From Apiosordaria backusii (Eukaryota; Ascomycota; Sordariomycetes; Sordariales; Lasiosphaeriaceae), in assembly GCA_030549205.1 (NCBI GenBank), contig JAUKTV010000021.1, positions 124,001-188,000 of the forward strand: a DNA stretch of 64,000 nt, written 5' to 3'. This document shows, piece by piece, positions 20,871-33,456 of the stretch (within the stretch, counting starts at the first letter, position 1; each line of letters begins with the position of its first letter). A model generated the notes under the pieces. The model was not told the origin of the DNA, did no database searches, and saw only the letters and a program-made list of their open reading frames with translations. Position numbers and translations under genes: made by a program.

Positions 20871-23800
20871 TCAAGTATAAAGCTCATCCGTCAGGCTATT
20901 CAACGCCAGCCCATCCTCCGCAATGTCATGCACATCAATCAGGAAGTTCAACGGCATCTCCACCAAATTGCCCTTGATCTCGCTCAACCACATCTTGAGC
21001 TCTCCCACACCGCCAGGGAAATTCTCTCTGACGACATGCCCATAGTCGACCTTGCCGTTCTTGTACCCTTCCTCTGCCTGCTCGGCGGGCTCGCCGGGGA
21101 TGACGAAATGCTTGGAGAAGAAGTTGTCGTAATCCTCCCAGGTGCGGACCTTGTCGTTGGGGACAGGGTGGAAAGCCCTACTGAAGATCTCAGTGTTGCG
21201 ACGGGCAGTGCCGCGCCAGAGGTTGATCAAATCGGGGGAAAGGGGGTCGGCAACAAGGCGGTCAGATGGGGAGTCCCAATCGTAGTGGTTGACTGCGTCG
21301 TGGGTAACTGGTGTCCAGTTGATGTCGGGGCGGTCGGGGTGCTGGTGGGGAACGAGGCCGAGGTGCTTACGGTAGAGAAAACGACGAAGGGAGGTCGCGA
21401 ACTGGGATGCCGTATAAGGGCGGCCGTTCATGTAGGTCCTGATCGGGGTCCGGTCTTCGATGATGACGGCGATTTCGGAGTCGTGGTCACCAAGTTGGGA
21501 GCGGTCGTTGAGGTTGGCCGAGCCGCAAATAACGAGCTGGTCGTCGGCAATGAGGACCTTGGTGTGGATGTAGAGCTGCTCAGAGACGAATGCGTCGAGT
21601 TCTTCCTCAGGCGTGCCAGTCCAGGGGACACCAAGAAGAGAAAGACCGGTTTCCATGTAGCAGGGGGAGACGGTGTCCCAACTCTGATCGGTGAGGGAGG
21701 TAGCGGTTTCTTGATAGCGCCGATAGTAGCTGTTGTTGCCGCCGGGCTGAGAGGAGTTATATCGGTCCTCAAAATCGCGGTGGGCAGCTTCGTAACTAAC
21801 ACCACTCTCGCGCTCGGCACGGGTCATGATTTGGCTCTTGTTGATACGGTCATAGTTGCGGAGGTTATACCAATTGATGTATCTGTGAGGGTCATGGACG
21901 CCTTCTCTTCTAAGAGTCTCAATGATACTGCTGCCGCCACGGTTGATGCTGTTGTACTGGAACTCCATGATCGCTCGGGTACCAAGGGCGCCCTCGGACT
22001 TGAGGTCGCCAGCAAAAGCAGGGACAGCAGGCATCATGATGATGATCTGGAAGTTTTCATTGTTCATATGAGCACGCAAGACACGATCAACGATGGCCTT
22101 GCCGATCTTGTTGTGAACAGGCCTCTGCTGATTGGAAGTGGCCGTGATAAAAAACTGCCGAGAAGTTAGTACCTGGCATGATGTTGGCAAGGAGGAGCAT
22201 CCGCACCTGATTCTCAATGTACACAAAGTGTTTGGCATTCGTGATGGCGTCAATGTAGGCGTTGGCAATAGAATGCTCGGTCCTCACACCCAACGACCAC
22301 TTGGAGACACTTCTTGCCAGCTGAATGTGGGCATTGCCAGGCTCATTGGCATTGCAAACAGGAGGGTGCGGCGGTGCCTGAACCTGCGAAGCGCTGGCTT
22401 GATCTTCGCCCCCTCCCCAGAATTTGCCAAGCGTGGATGTCAACTTGGACTGAACTCCTCCCAAAAGCTCCTCTCCTTGGTCCATCAGTGCGTGGGCGCC
22501 GTACTCTGAATGTTGACGAACTCCAGGGGCCGTGAGGCGGTGGACGTTCAGATTAGTACGGCCAGAGTATTTCTTGTCAAAGATGTAATTCCTAACTCGC
22601 TGTCAGTATACTGTGTAACAAATCATCACAGCCATTACGAACCATCTTTCACAGAAATGCGTGGCTAAACTGTCGACAATAGGGCCAGACAAACTGATGG
22701 CAACATCAGCCCATCCCATTCTTGATGCCTTGGTCCGATCGACTGTGATTATTAGCACTGACTGCATGGCAGAACTTGCTGAACATCCACTCACGCTTGT
22801 TGTGTTCCCATTTATTGACTTCCTCAAAGTCATACACTCTGGCGTTGTTGAAGTCTTGTCCCGGGAAAATGATGTTGTCCAAATTTCCTGGGTGTGCGTC
22901 GGCAATGGGATGGCCTGTTTGGGTGAGCCGGTATCCTGTGATTATGTGCGGTATCAAACTTACTGTTGGTGTCATATCGACCAAAGCCTTGACTTGTTGT
23001 TAGCACATATTCGGTTCCTTGAGCCACCATTGCAACTTACACATATCTAAACCACCCATGAAGGCAATCTTGCCATCGATGAGACACAGCTTTTCATGAT
23101 GGGCCCAGAAAAGAACAACATCATCGGCAGTACCATAAAGGCCCTCAATAGCACTCTGTGAGGCTTTGGCGAGGTTGAAATTCTTGAGGTCAAGGCTCAC
23201 GAGACTGGTGTGGAGGTCTTGGAGGCCAGACACGACATTCTTAGCCGGGTGATGGTCGGGATATCGGAAGACCTTGATATTTGGATGGAGCCCCTGAAGA
23301 TGATTCTTGGTGTGCTGCCACGGTATTAGTGTCTGCTCAAGTTGAGTGTCAAGTAACGGAAAGGCATTGTCTCTTACAGCCGAGTTTACTGTGACACAAG
23401 TTGTTAGTACAGTTACCCCTGCGTGTTCATATTGAGATGAACTCACGAGTCAAAGCGGCCTCGACTTCCTTGTACACGAGCACGTATACTCTCACACCTC
23501 GCTCAGCAGCGGCTTTAAGAAGTCTGTCAAGGCGGTATTTCTCATTCTGGGCAGGGGGTCTGCGTAGGTAGAGTTCGGGACTGTTGTGCAATACGAAGTG
23601 GTCAACTGGCTGTCACAAGACCCAAACAAGATTCCTCCTGGGGCGGTTAGGATAGGTTGGTATTACCTCAGCCACCAATCGAGGATGTAGATGGACTCTC
23701 GGGCCTCTGGACCGGATTAGCGGATGTTTGAGTGTGACTGATGAGGCATGGGGGGGGGGGGGGGTGTTATAAACCTTCAATAGCCATGGAAATGGCCCAA

Positions 23801-24000
23801 AAGTAGGTTGCGCCATCAACATACCACTTCGCATTTCCTTTAGATTCCGGGGCGAATGAGCAATGGCGGTGTTCGCTAAACTCTGCACACTCGCTCTCAC
23901 GACATTGGTAACCTTCGTGGGTGTGCGAGTGTCTGATCTCCCCGGGCAAAATGTCATTGAGACCCTGCTTGGCCTTGCGAAGGAGAGAGTGGATGACCAT
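20871..24000 (-). CDS. Phospholipase D (two HKD motifs, fungal PLD without PX/PH domains)
   Basis: Hydrolyses phosphatidylcholine-type lipids to phosphatidic acid. Ten exons: 24000-23775, 23706-23667, 23580-23447, 23388-23378, 23314-23041, 22987-22964, 22914-22795, 22742-22643, 22591-22207, 22154-20871; total 865 residues, frame consistent at every junction. HKD1 is HHEKLCLIDGKIAFMGGLD (residues ~207-226) and HKD2 is IHTKVLIADDQLVICGSANLNDRS (~640). The blocks ESIYILDWWLS, HPNIKVFRYPDH, HPIADAHPGNLDNIIFPGQD and HFVYIENQFFITAT match fungal PLD1-type enzymes. Two exons are only 11 and 24 nt. Intron 4 (63 nt) is stop-free and 3n; keeping it would add 21 residues that break the ALTLNSAHTKNHL block. 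Intron 1 holds a C15 run in the sense strand. No PX or PH domain precedes, unlike SPO14. Confidence 0.92.
23750..23764. repeat. G15 homopolymer (inside PLD intron 1)
   Basis: Fifteen consecutive G on the + strand. Its length is prone to slippage and to sequencing error; it lies in the first intron so it does not affect the protein. Confidence 0.95.
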
Positions 24001-26204
24001 GGCGCCAAAGGGTCCAGTGACGAGCGTTGACAGACTTGTTCACAGTAACGATCAACTGCGTGCGTGGATGTTGTTTGGTGTTGCGGGGGCGGGGGCGGGG
24101 CCGAAAGGGATCTATTTCAATGTAGCAGGACGGGAGGCAACCGACGCGGACCACAAGAGAGGAACGGGATGAGGGAGAAAAGACAGGAGAAAAGACCGTA
24201 CGATGAAACCAAAAAGTGGATGAGAAGAGCAGTTAATATCTCTAAGCAATGCATTCCAAAACCAGAAACGGCAAGAAAAAGGGTATCCAGCCTCCAAGAC
24301 TTCGCATGTCAATAGCCAGCTGAGCTGAGGCAAGGATGCCCCTTATCAGCACAGCAATCGATAATGGTGCTATCACCACCCGCCCTTCTTGGCCCCATCA
24401 GCTGCGACAAATGCCCAGTGAAATCGCACGCAGGATCAAGCTGACTGTGTCGCCATCCGCCGAGCTGCCGGGCTGCCAATGGGACGTCAATCGTACTCGG
24501 AGTCCAACTGTGACCGTAGAACGGTGATGGGCCATTCGCTACGCTGACGGGAACGACCCATCTGATTGAGCATGAGGCAGATGCGACAGCGTGATAGGGC
24601 TGAAGACCGGTACGGAAGCGGAATTCCCATCCGCACGCCCATCATCCATTCATCCTGGCTTGCATGCTGCAGCTGTGTGGCGGGTATTGAACCGCACGTG
24701 GGTGCAGATATTGCTTGTGAGGGTTCAGCACCAAAACACTAACAAAATGTCACAAGCGATTCTTGCACCCACGTGAACCGCCATTGACGGTGAGGATATT
24801 CGACTCGGTACCTAGCAAGAGTGCCATGTGTGCCATGGTGGGACCGCATGTGACGGTTAGTAATAATGCATCACAGTAAAAAGAATCCGCCAGTTGAGGA
24901 CAACATCGTGAAGTAAAGCCGGCATTGCCCGATGTTCAACCCAACACAGCATTTTCGTCGGTGTCGTGATTGTGATTGTGCAACTCAGGAAGGAATCATT
25001 GAAAAGTGTTCGGTACGGTGGTCAAGTGCCATGTTTTCCCTGGTCCCTGGAATCCATGCTCCTGGTGAATGAGCCCGTAGTGGGCGTGGTGAGGTTGTAT
25101 TGGCGGCCCAGCGCTGGTGGTGGGCGTCATGTCGGTAAGCAAGGGCCCGAGGTCGCTGCGCGTCCTGCCGAAGGAAGCCCACACACCCGCTAGGTGGCCG
25201 CCGCTGCCAGACCCAGAATGATCTGCGTCAACAACATCTGTCACACAGCATCGGTTGTGGAAGACCGTTTCTGTAAGGTGTTGCAGTTCGGTGAGGGAAA
25301 ACCATTCAGATGCTCGCAGCCAGAGAGGAATCGAGGACTCAAAGAAACCACGATAAGAGACCCGACCCTGTCACGAAGGGAACCCCCGCACTAACGAGAA
25401 TGTGGCAGCCACTGCGTACTGGGAACAAGCCCTAATTCAGCCTTAAACCACGCGGGATTCCCTGGCCGTCCTTGTTTCTTAAGGTTTTTTTTCTGCAGCA
25501 CTGTGACCTTCCACATCCTGGACTAGCAGGCGTGGGAAATGGTGTGCGGATGGTGGTGTGTTCCTGGCAGCAAGGGGTAGCAATTCTCATCCCTTTCGTT
25601 CCACGATGACGGCAAGCGATTCTGACCACATCTCGACAGAACAATATACATCTGCATGCATACGCATATGCGGATGCAGAGAACCTTTTCCACCTGCTCC
25701 CAACATCCCGTCCCCATCACGAAGGACCGGTGAAGCTTGATAGCCTGTGATTCCAGAATTTCGAGTGCACACGACCAAGGACTGCCTCTTCAAGGTACCG
25801 TCTACCTTCCCGTCTGTAGCCATGCTTCAAGAGGCAGTGATGCCCCCCTTCCCCCATCACACACACACACACCCCCCCCCGTTCCATGAAAAGAAGCAAT
25901 GTTTTTCCCTTGACTGCTCATCCAATACCCATCCCACCTTCTTCTTTCTCCGAGACATTTAAATATTCTCCCCCACCGCTATTTTCACCCTTCTTACTCT
26001 TTCCGAATATACTAGTTAACCTGTCCCACAAGAATCAATTTCTCGCATGTCCTCTGGACATCGACCTGACCTGTTTTGCCAACGCTCGTTGTAAAGCAGC
26101 AATAACCACGAAATGCCAAAAACATAAACATCCTCGCCAATACATATCCATAAAGTCCCCAAAGAGCATCATTCTGCACCATCAAAACCGCCTTATTCTT
26201 CACC
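24001..26204. other. Divergent intergenic region between PLD and the GNAT gene
   Basis: 2.2 kb, no supported gene. It contains a long inverted repeat (24695-24775, listed separately), a CA/C run at about 25858-25880, and nested small palindromes around 25652-25680 (GCATGC, CATATG). The last 250 bases are C/A-rich with AT-rich pockets and should be the GNAT promoter and 5' UTR. Confidence 0.45.
24695..24775. repeat. Inverted repeat, ~26-bp arms flanked by a short direct repeat
   Basis: Left arm 24695-24720 begins CACGTGGGTGCA and ends GCTTGTGA; right arm 24750-24775 begins TCACAAGC and ends TGCACCCACGTG. The arms pair over 26 bp with about four central mismatches, around a 29-nt loop. The 5-mer AACCG sits immediately outside both ends (24690-24694 and 24776-24780), as a target-site duplication would. 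Confidence 0.7.
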
Positions 26205-27004
26205 ATGGCGTCCCCATCCGAGACCTACCTCTTCCACCCCGAGCACCACACCCATCTGATCCCCTACATGGCCGCCCTCCACGCCTCCAGCATCAACATC
26301 GACCGCACCACCATCATCGGCCCATTCTTACCGCCTCTGTCCCTCGAACCCCTCCTCCTCTGGTGGAAAGACCGGATAGCGGAGCATCAAGCCCAGACTC
26401 GCATCATCATCCTGCTCCTGCCACCTTCCGAGAAGGCAAACCAGAAGCCAAAGGGCGAAGACCTCCGCGGCCTGGCCATGGTTGAGCTTGACCAGTCGCA
26501 AGCCGGCAACTTCAGGGGCGTCATCGACCTGCTGATTGTGGGTCAGAAATTCAGGAGGCAAGGCGGGGCGAGGAGTTTAGTTCAGGCGTGCGAGTATGAG
26601 AGCGCGAAGAAGGGGAGGTCGCTTCTGGTGAGTACTTTTTGTCTGGCTTTTTGTTTTTTTGTTCCTGTATTCTGAATTTATATTTCCACATCTTACCCCT
26701 CCCAAGGTTCTGTTATGTACTGTGATAGGCCTACTTGATTTTGTCACGTTTTTTTCCAAGACAAAGAAAGGGGTAGAGATCATGCTAACAAGAAGCTTTT
26801 TCCGCACACGAATCAAAGACGGCAAGAACAGAGTCGGACTCCCCCGCCGAGCTGACCTTCCGCAGCTGCGGCTACCACGAGGTGGGCAAGATCCCAAACT
26901 TCAGCAGGACCGGCGTGGATGCGGCCACGAAAAAGGGAGTGACCCTGTTTTATAAGGAGATCTTGCTTCAGATTCATCGAAGTCGGACCATTCCAGCTGC
27001 CTAG
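26205..27004 (+). CDS. GNAT-family N-acetyltransferase
   Basis: Exons 26205-26627 and 26819-27004, 202 residues. Transfers an acetyl group from acetyl-CoA to an unknown amine. The acetyl-CoA binding motif A reads VIDLLIVGQKFRRQGGARSLVQACE (residues ~106-130) with the R-x-x-G-x-A signature. The second exon gives LTARTESDSPAELTFRSCGYHEVGKIP, the motif B and 'GY..vG..P' end typical of the family, followed by LFYKEIL. The 191-nt intron (GTGAGT donor, GCTAAC branch, AATCAAAG acceptor) is long for this window; the acceptor was chosen because it alone joins the frames. The N-terminus MASPSETYLFHPEHH sits in a good start context (CACCATGG). Confidence 0.8.
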
Positions 27005-28450
27005 AAGAGCGGAGCGTATGACAACTCTTTCCTGAGCTTACTGGGCCCACGATTGAGATATTGAGCCTGAGCGGCGGTGGGACACAAGAAACTTGGACGG
27101 AGTCGGGACGGGGCGATGGAGTCAATACAGGCGCCAGAGCAGCCAGCAACACATGTGTGTGCCGGATTCGGGTCAGGAGTTGGAACTATGGCGGGATAGC
27201 AAAGGATTTTTAGTAGTCAGGATATTGTTTCCGCTTTTTTAACGAGGTGACTTCTAGGGAGATGTTATGGTATGGTGATGTTGAAGAAAAAGAAGAGACG
27301 GCATCAGGTGCCACCACGGAGGTCGCCCTCCACAAATTCTGTTATTTTTCAAGCGATTTTTGTTTTGTTTTCACAAGCTTTATTTTGGATTTCTTTTGGG
27401 ATTATGTGTTCTGGAAAAGGTAGCGGGAGGTGTCGAGGAAAGATAGGCAAAGACTGCAAAGTCCATTTTTCCCTGGTTTTTTACAAGATGGCGATCGACA
27501 TTACCGAGCTGTGGTGGTTGCTCTTGCTCTGAGACTGATAATATACACATCCCTTTTCACTCGAGAATGCTTTCCTCCGCCATATCAAAAGAGTCTGTTG
27601 CAGTGTCATAGCCATATGGAGAGCCTGTTCATGCTGATGAATATCCGTTTAATGTTTACTCAAGACACGAGTGCACACAAGAGGCACAATAGTTGTTGAG
27701 AGGCGTTACTCGTCAGGCCTTCAAAACCCGGACTTTCCCCACGGCTTCGCCAGAGCATATCACACCCGTCCGCATTACGGAGCGCAACCGGCCCTCTACC
27801 AGCCAGAGAGCCTATCAGGCCTTTTGTCACCTCACACAAATTGCTCAGCTGCAAGACATGTGTCTCACATAGTCCTCAGACCACTTCCACGACCTTCCAA
27901 TTATCCGATGATATCCGCCAAACTTGACCATCACACAACGCAATGTCACGATCCACAAGTCTTTGATCACAAGATTGGGAATATCACCAAAAGTGTTCCG
28001 TGAATTAACCCAAAAAATATCTCAGAAACTCCGTATCTACAATGCCGCATCCAGCCAGTCATAATCCGGAGGTAGCCTTTCGTTCCCTCTCTCTCAAACA
28101 AAGTCTGAATAAACCACAAAAAGAAAGGAAAACAACAAGAAGCAGAAAAAATAAAACCGCTCCATGAGCCAGGAATAAACACTGATTAATATGCAATAAC
28201 CCACCCCCCTTTCCCTTCCGGTCCCAGGCCCATCAACCTTTTCGGTATCCCCTTTCGAAAATTGTACCGGCCGGATCTCTGGTGTATTTATACAGACCTA
28301 CTTTATACCACATACCAAACAGACAAACCAAGACAAAGACACAAGACAGACAGACATGATGATCATTCGCTTTCCCTTTTTGCTTTCCCAAAAAAATCCA
28401 GACTCCACCCATAACGAAAAGGTGGGCGGTCGTTAATCATTCAATCAAAT
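27005..28450. other. Convergent intergenic region, nothing recognised
   Basis: 1.4 kb between the stops of the GNAT and PDI genes, so it should hold two 3' UTRs. It is AT-richer from 28000 on. No open frame with protein-like character was found on either strand. Confidence 0.45.
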
Positions 28451-30744
28451 CTAGTCCGCCTTGGTGGCAGTGTTGCTTGACCCGCCGAACAGCGTGGAGG
28501 GTTTGGACTCCTTCATTCCAACGCCCTCCTCGAGCTTGAAGTGACCACGGGATCTTCTTGTCGTTCTTCCCATGAGCCACTGGAACAAGCCGAAAGCAAT
28601 GCCGAGGATGCAGCCCATGCTGAGATAGGGATGCTCCTTGAAGGTCATCTTGATGTCGAAAAACATCTTCTCAATCGTGGAGATGGTGAGCTTCGGCTTG
28701 AGCTTTGGTGGGTTGACCGTGACCTTGTTGAGGGTTTCAAGGATGGATGTCCGCGAAGGAACAATGGGGTTTCCAGTGCTAGTTTGGTCCCAATACCGCC
28801 GTTTCTGAGACGCAACTTGTTAGTCGATGCTACTTAATCCCCGTTGTCCGCATTGGGAACTTACATCTTCATCGTTGATAATAACTCTGTCACCATCCTT
28901 GGCGTCAATGCCGTAGGTGGTGCGAATCCAGCGCTGCCAAAAGGTACCGTCGACCCAGGCAAAGGAAGCCTCCTTGGTGTCGGACCTGTCCATGTTGATA
29001 CGAATGTTCTTGGCGTTGCGCAGTGCCCGCTGGTCGCCACGATCCTCGGCCTCCTCAATGCGGAGCTGCTTAGCATCCCGGAGGTCCTGGCGATGAATCT
29101 GGAAGAGCTGAATCTGCTTGTCCATCCACTCATTGGCCGCGCTCTTCATCTCACGGATAGCGCCGCGGAATGAATCCTCGTTCTCCCTGTTTAAAATACC
29201 CAAAACGACAATTTTGCCGTCCATAATCTCGCGGGCGTTCGTTGGAGTGAGTTCGGGAACAAGGGGCAGCCAGACGGACTTCATCCAGTTAAGAATCATT
29301 CGGGTGTCTCTCATTTCCCTGGGTGCCAGAGGGGTGTAGTAAGTCGGCCGGCCTTCGCGAGAGACGATCAACCGTGGCCAGGTGGAAATCTTGTACCGGT
29401 CATACAACTTGGGGTCCCGGGTTTTGACCAGCTTGGCTTTGCCGATAAGGCTAAGGGGATAGCGCTCCAGGGAAAGAAAATCTTCGCTGGTGGTGGCATG
29501 ATCGTAGAAGTAGAGGAAAATGACCTCCTCCTTCTCTTCGAGAGCCTTGAAAGAGTCGAAATCAACATCCGGAACGCCGCTGGAGAGATCGATAGCTTTC
29601 TCGGCATACTGGACGAAGTCACCGAGCCCACGGAGGCCCTCGTACTCGACCTTCTCACCGCCCTTGAAAAACATGATGGAAGGATAGCCGCGGACACGGA
29701 GTTCCTTGCAAAGCCTTGTATCGCGGTCACAGTTGACCTCGCCGATGTTAAGTTTGCCCTTCATTTCCTTAGCCAACTGCTCCCAATTGGGGGCCATGGC
29801 CTTGCAGTGATGGCACCATGGGGCGTAGAACTTGACAAACCAAGGCTCCTGTGTGAGAGTAACCATGCTCTGGAACGTGTCCCATGTCAGAGGAACGGAA
29901 AGGCCCTTGGGGTTGGGATTTGCCGGCTTAGGGGCAACCTTCTGCGCAGGGGTGTTGTAGTTGACGGTATACGCCTTCTTGGGTGTCACTTCACCTTCCG
30001 AGGAAGCATCCGGGCTCACGGCAGTGGAGGTCTCGGTCTCCTTGCCCTTTTCCTTTTCGGTCTCCTTTACGGTCTCTTTCTCGGACTCCTTTTCCCTTGC
30101 GTCCACCTTTTCCGTTTGCTCGACTTCAGTCTTTGCATCTGGGGATGTCTTATCGCCAGGTTCGGGGAGCTCGAGGGTCTTGGGTCTGGTGTTGGGCTTC
30201 ACCTTTTCGAGAGCATCTTCCACGGCGCCGCTCAGGACACTGATGTGCTTGACGCCCCTGAAAGTGACCACAGGCTCGCCATCTTCAAATAAGATTGTTG
30301 TTGGCCATGCCGCGACCTTATTCTCAGTACACAAGTCGGCGTACGCCACGCAGTTGAGTTCGGCGAATCTGAAATTGTAGAACTCGGTGAAGTCGTCCTC
30401 TTTGCCCACGGGTTTCGATGTGTAATAGTACTCGTACAATGTCTGGAAGGTCGGCAAAAACTCTTGACAGTGACCACACCATGGGCTACATGAGTCAGCA
30501 TCTAATGAGGTAAACCAGTATCGTGGAGAGGGCGAGCATAATACCTAAAGTGCTTGACCATCAGGAACTTCGACTTCTTTAATTGCTCCTTGTAGTTGGC
30601 TGGGGTCAGTTCCATGATCGGTGGAACCTTCTTGCCATTGAAGTATGTGTTTTCTCGTGTAAGATCCTCCTCCGTTTCCGCTGATGGTGGTGAGGCGGTC
30701 GCCAGCGCGGCCGCCCCTAGTAAAAAAAGGTTGCGTAGCCTCAT
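28451..30744 (-). CDS. Membrane-anchored protein disulfide isomerase with two thioredoxin domains
   Basis: Exons 30744-30545, 30485-28865, 28804-28451; 724 residues. Forms and reshuffles disulfides in the ER. A signal peptide (MRLRNLFLLGAAALATA) precedes thioredoxin domain a with active site PWCGHC (Cys 70 and 73), then a long Glu/Lys/Thr-rich linker (~170-215), a second thioredoxin domain with APWCHHCKAM near residue 290, redox-inactive-like domains, and a single membrane helix in the last exon (YLSMGCILGIAFGLFQWLMG) followed by a basic cytosolic tail without a KDEL signal. The layout resembles yeast EPS1 and fungal thioredoxin-domain membrane PDIs. The first intron falls just before the CGHC motif (phase 2, AG|C). 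Confidence 0.9.
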
Positions 30745-31603
30745 GGTGAAATAAAACCTATCGCGTGTGTCGCGTTCGCTGTGGTATCGGGAACTGGGCA
30801 CCTGGCACCGGCAGATCAACTGCAAGAAAGGTGCCGGCGGTGATGTCGTCGGTAGAAGCTCTGTTCGCAGGGCCCGTCTATCTGGACATTTGGAGCACTA
30901 CTGCTGGGCTGCGTGGAGTGGTATCCAACAGCTTTCGGGGATAACGGCGTGGAATCCCTGTTTCGTGTCAAAGGGGTACCACTGTACGGATACGATGTTG
31001 AGCTGTTCTCGAAGGGTGGCACAATCTAGATTTTGGTCCGGCTGTGTTCTAAAAAGTGCATGCTTCCGGGAGCAGCGCACTCGTGAATGGCTTCGTGGAA
31101 TGTGGGATAGGTTTGGGAAATGGGGGATTCAGGAGGCGAGACAGTCTCCCGTCCAAAGATTTCCGACACGTACCTGCTGGGGGCCGTCTGGCCGGGTCGA
31201 TTTCCCCGCCTCAATTTCAAGGCACCACGCTAGCTGACTTAGCGCTAACAGCCAAGGCACCGCGTACCCACTTCCCAGTCAGATCCACAAAGAGATCCAA
31301 GTCCCGATGTTGCAACCACTGTGTTGGAACTGTTCCTGCCGTCCCTGTTGAAAGCCGAGAAAATCTCAAAAATCATGAATAAACAATGGATCTTGTAGAT
31401 GAATAGGCTTTTCTTCTCTTCTGATTTTTCCCGCTGAAAATTCTCGGGCGCAGTTACCTAAGCTCGCCGAATCTTGCAGATTGTGGCGGCTGGTGACACC
31501 TGCGAACGACTGATCCCTGATATCGTCAGCACCATATTCACAAACCATAACAAGAAGTTGCAAATTATTGCTGAGCCGACGTTTAGGTACGGAACATTAC
31601 ATA
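30745..31603. promoter_or_regulatory. Divergent promoter region of the PDI and TDP1 genes
   Basis: 859 bases between two divergent start codons. No gene seen; no repeat or specific factor site is claimed. Confidence 0.4.
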
Positions 31604-33456
31604 ATGGAGTCAACGAAAAAAAGACGTATTGATGGCGATGACGGGGACCCAGGAAACAATGATCAACAAAGGGCGACTCCTCTATCACTTACACATCCCA
31701 TAAGCCCCCCCTCAAAAAGCGACGACTGCCGGCTACAACGGAAACCGGCAGCACCACCAAGGCCAAAGCCCCGGTCAAGACTATTGGGTCGCCCTTTCAA
31801 CTCACAAAGATCAAAGATTTGCCCGCTGGGTTGAATAAGGACACATACACACTGAGAGATGTCCTGGGAGACCCGCTCATCTCAGAATGCTGGGAGTTCA
31901 ACTATTTACATGATATTGACTTTCTTATGTCAGCCTTTGATGAAGACGTCCGAAACCTGGTCAAAGTTCATGTTGTTCATGGCTTCTGGAAAAGGGAGGA
32001 CCCAAACCGGCTGGCGCTCCAGGTAGGCAGGCTATTTAAAACAGTCCCATCACGCCATATCTCATCAACTATATCATACCTCCATCGCTTTTGTAGAAAT
32101 ATACACTGTTCTAACAACCACAGGAAACTGCGTCTCGCTTCAGCAACGTCACTCTTCACGCAGCATTTCTCCCTGAAATGTTTGGCACCCATCATTCCAA
32201 GATGTTCATCCTTCTCAGGCACGATGACACAGCCCAAATTATCATCCATACCGCCAACCTCATCACAAGAGACTGGACCAACATGACACAAGCAGCCTGG
32301 TTCTCGCCTAGACTTCCTTTACTGAAGGCCGGACAAGGACAGGATGAAGGGCAGCCAAAGATTGGTAACGGAGCCAAGTTCAAACTGGACTTTTTAAACT
32401 ACCTCCGCGCCTACGATACCAAGAGGCCAACTTGTAAAGATATCATCGCCAAACTCACTAAATACGATTTCTCTTCCATCAAAGGCTCGTTGATATCCAG
32501 TGTTCCGGGCAGGCACACAGTCTATGCTCAGTCCACCTCATCCACAAACTTCGGCTGGGCGGCCATGAAATCAGCCCTCACAGCTGTGCCAATCAAGAAC
32601 ACAAAAGACAAAGCCGAAATCGCCATCCAAGTCTCCAGCATAGCAACTCTAGGCCCGACAGACGCCTGGCTGAAAAACACCTTCTTCCGTGCCCTCAGCG
32701 CGAGTAATACGGACTTCAAAGTCGTCTTCCCCACCCCTGACGAGATCCGGAAGAGCCTTGACGGGTACATGTCCGGCGGGTCAATACACACCAAGATCCA
32801 GTCCCCCCAGCAAGTGAAACAGCTCCAGTATCTAAAACCGCTCTTCCACCACTGGGCTAATGATTCATCTTCTGGTTTGCGTACGTCATCTCCTATTCTC
32901 CTGTCCTGATCCATACCCCCCCTACTTACACTCTCTCTACGTTATAGCCATCGACCTTTCCAAAGTCCAAGACTCCGGCCGGAAACGCGCAGCCCCCCAC
33001 ATCAAAACCTACATCCGCTCCCACCGCCCATCCCCCGAGTCTGAGTCCGATGAGACCAACATCGAAATCGACTGGGCCCTCCTAACCTCGGCCAACCTCT
33101 CCAAGCAGGCCTGGGGCGAGGCCCTCTCTGCCAAAGAGAACACCATCCGCATCTCATCATACGAGATTGGAGTGTTAGTGTGGCCGGGGTTGTACGGTGA
33201 GAGCGCGGTCATGAAGCCGGCTTTTTTGGAGGATACCCTTCCTGCTCGGTCGCAAGATCTCGGTGGGGCTGGTGGTGGTGTGGCCGGTAAAGGGAAAGAA
33301 AAAGATGAGGCTGGCCAAGGGCAAGAGACGGTGGAGGTGGCCTTGAGGATGCCGTATAACCTGCCCCTACAAAATTATGGGCCAAGCGAGGTTCCTTGGG
33401 TGGCAACTGCTAGCTATACTGAGCCAGATTGGATGGGCAGGATTTGGCAGGCTTGA
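31604..33456 (+). CDS. TDP1: Tyrosyl-DNA phosphodiesterase 1, with one apparent frameshift near the N-terminus
   Basis: Repairs topoisomerase I-DNA adducts by hydrolysing 3'-phosphotyrosyl bonds in the nucleus. Exons: 31604-32022, 32124-32880, 32948-33456. HKN motif 1 is HHSKMFILLRHDDTAQIIIHTANL; motif 2 is PHIKTYIRS followed by the WALLTSANLSKQAWG block. The GGSIH and LLTSANLS blocks are family landmarks. The 101-nt intron at 32023 has a CTAAC branch; the 67-nt intron at 32881 joins to PIDLSKVQ. At the C7 run 31705-31711 the frame starting MESTKKRR leaves phase with the frame that continues as KKRRLPATTETGS... into the catalytic part; one additional C would join them. Either the run is one base short in this sequence, or the allele is truncated and translation starts further in. 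Confidence 0.88.

Noticed and set aside
20928..22169. 413-codon open frame on the + strand
   Set aside because: Exactly antisense to the last PLD exon, which has strong family motifs; the composition is that of a shadow frame (Val/Gly/Asp-rich) and no ATG-gene features are present.
22936..22963. 28-nt intron in the PLD gene
   Set aside because: Too short for splicing; using the acceptor 21 nt further (22915) gives a normal 49-nt intron and restores the SHPIADAHP block.
29498..30292. 264-codon + strand frame
   Set aside because: Antisense to the PDI gene, no recognisable motifs.
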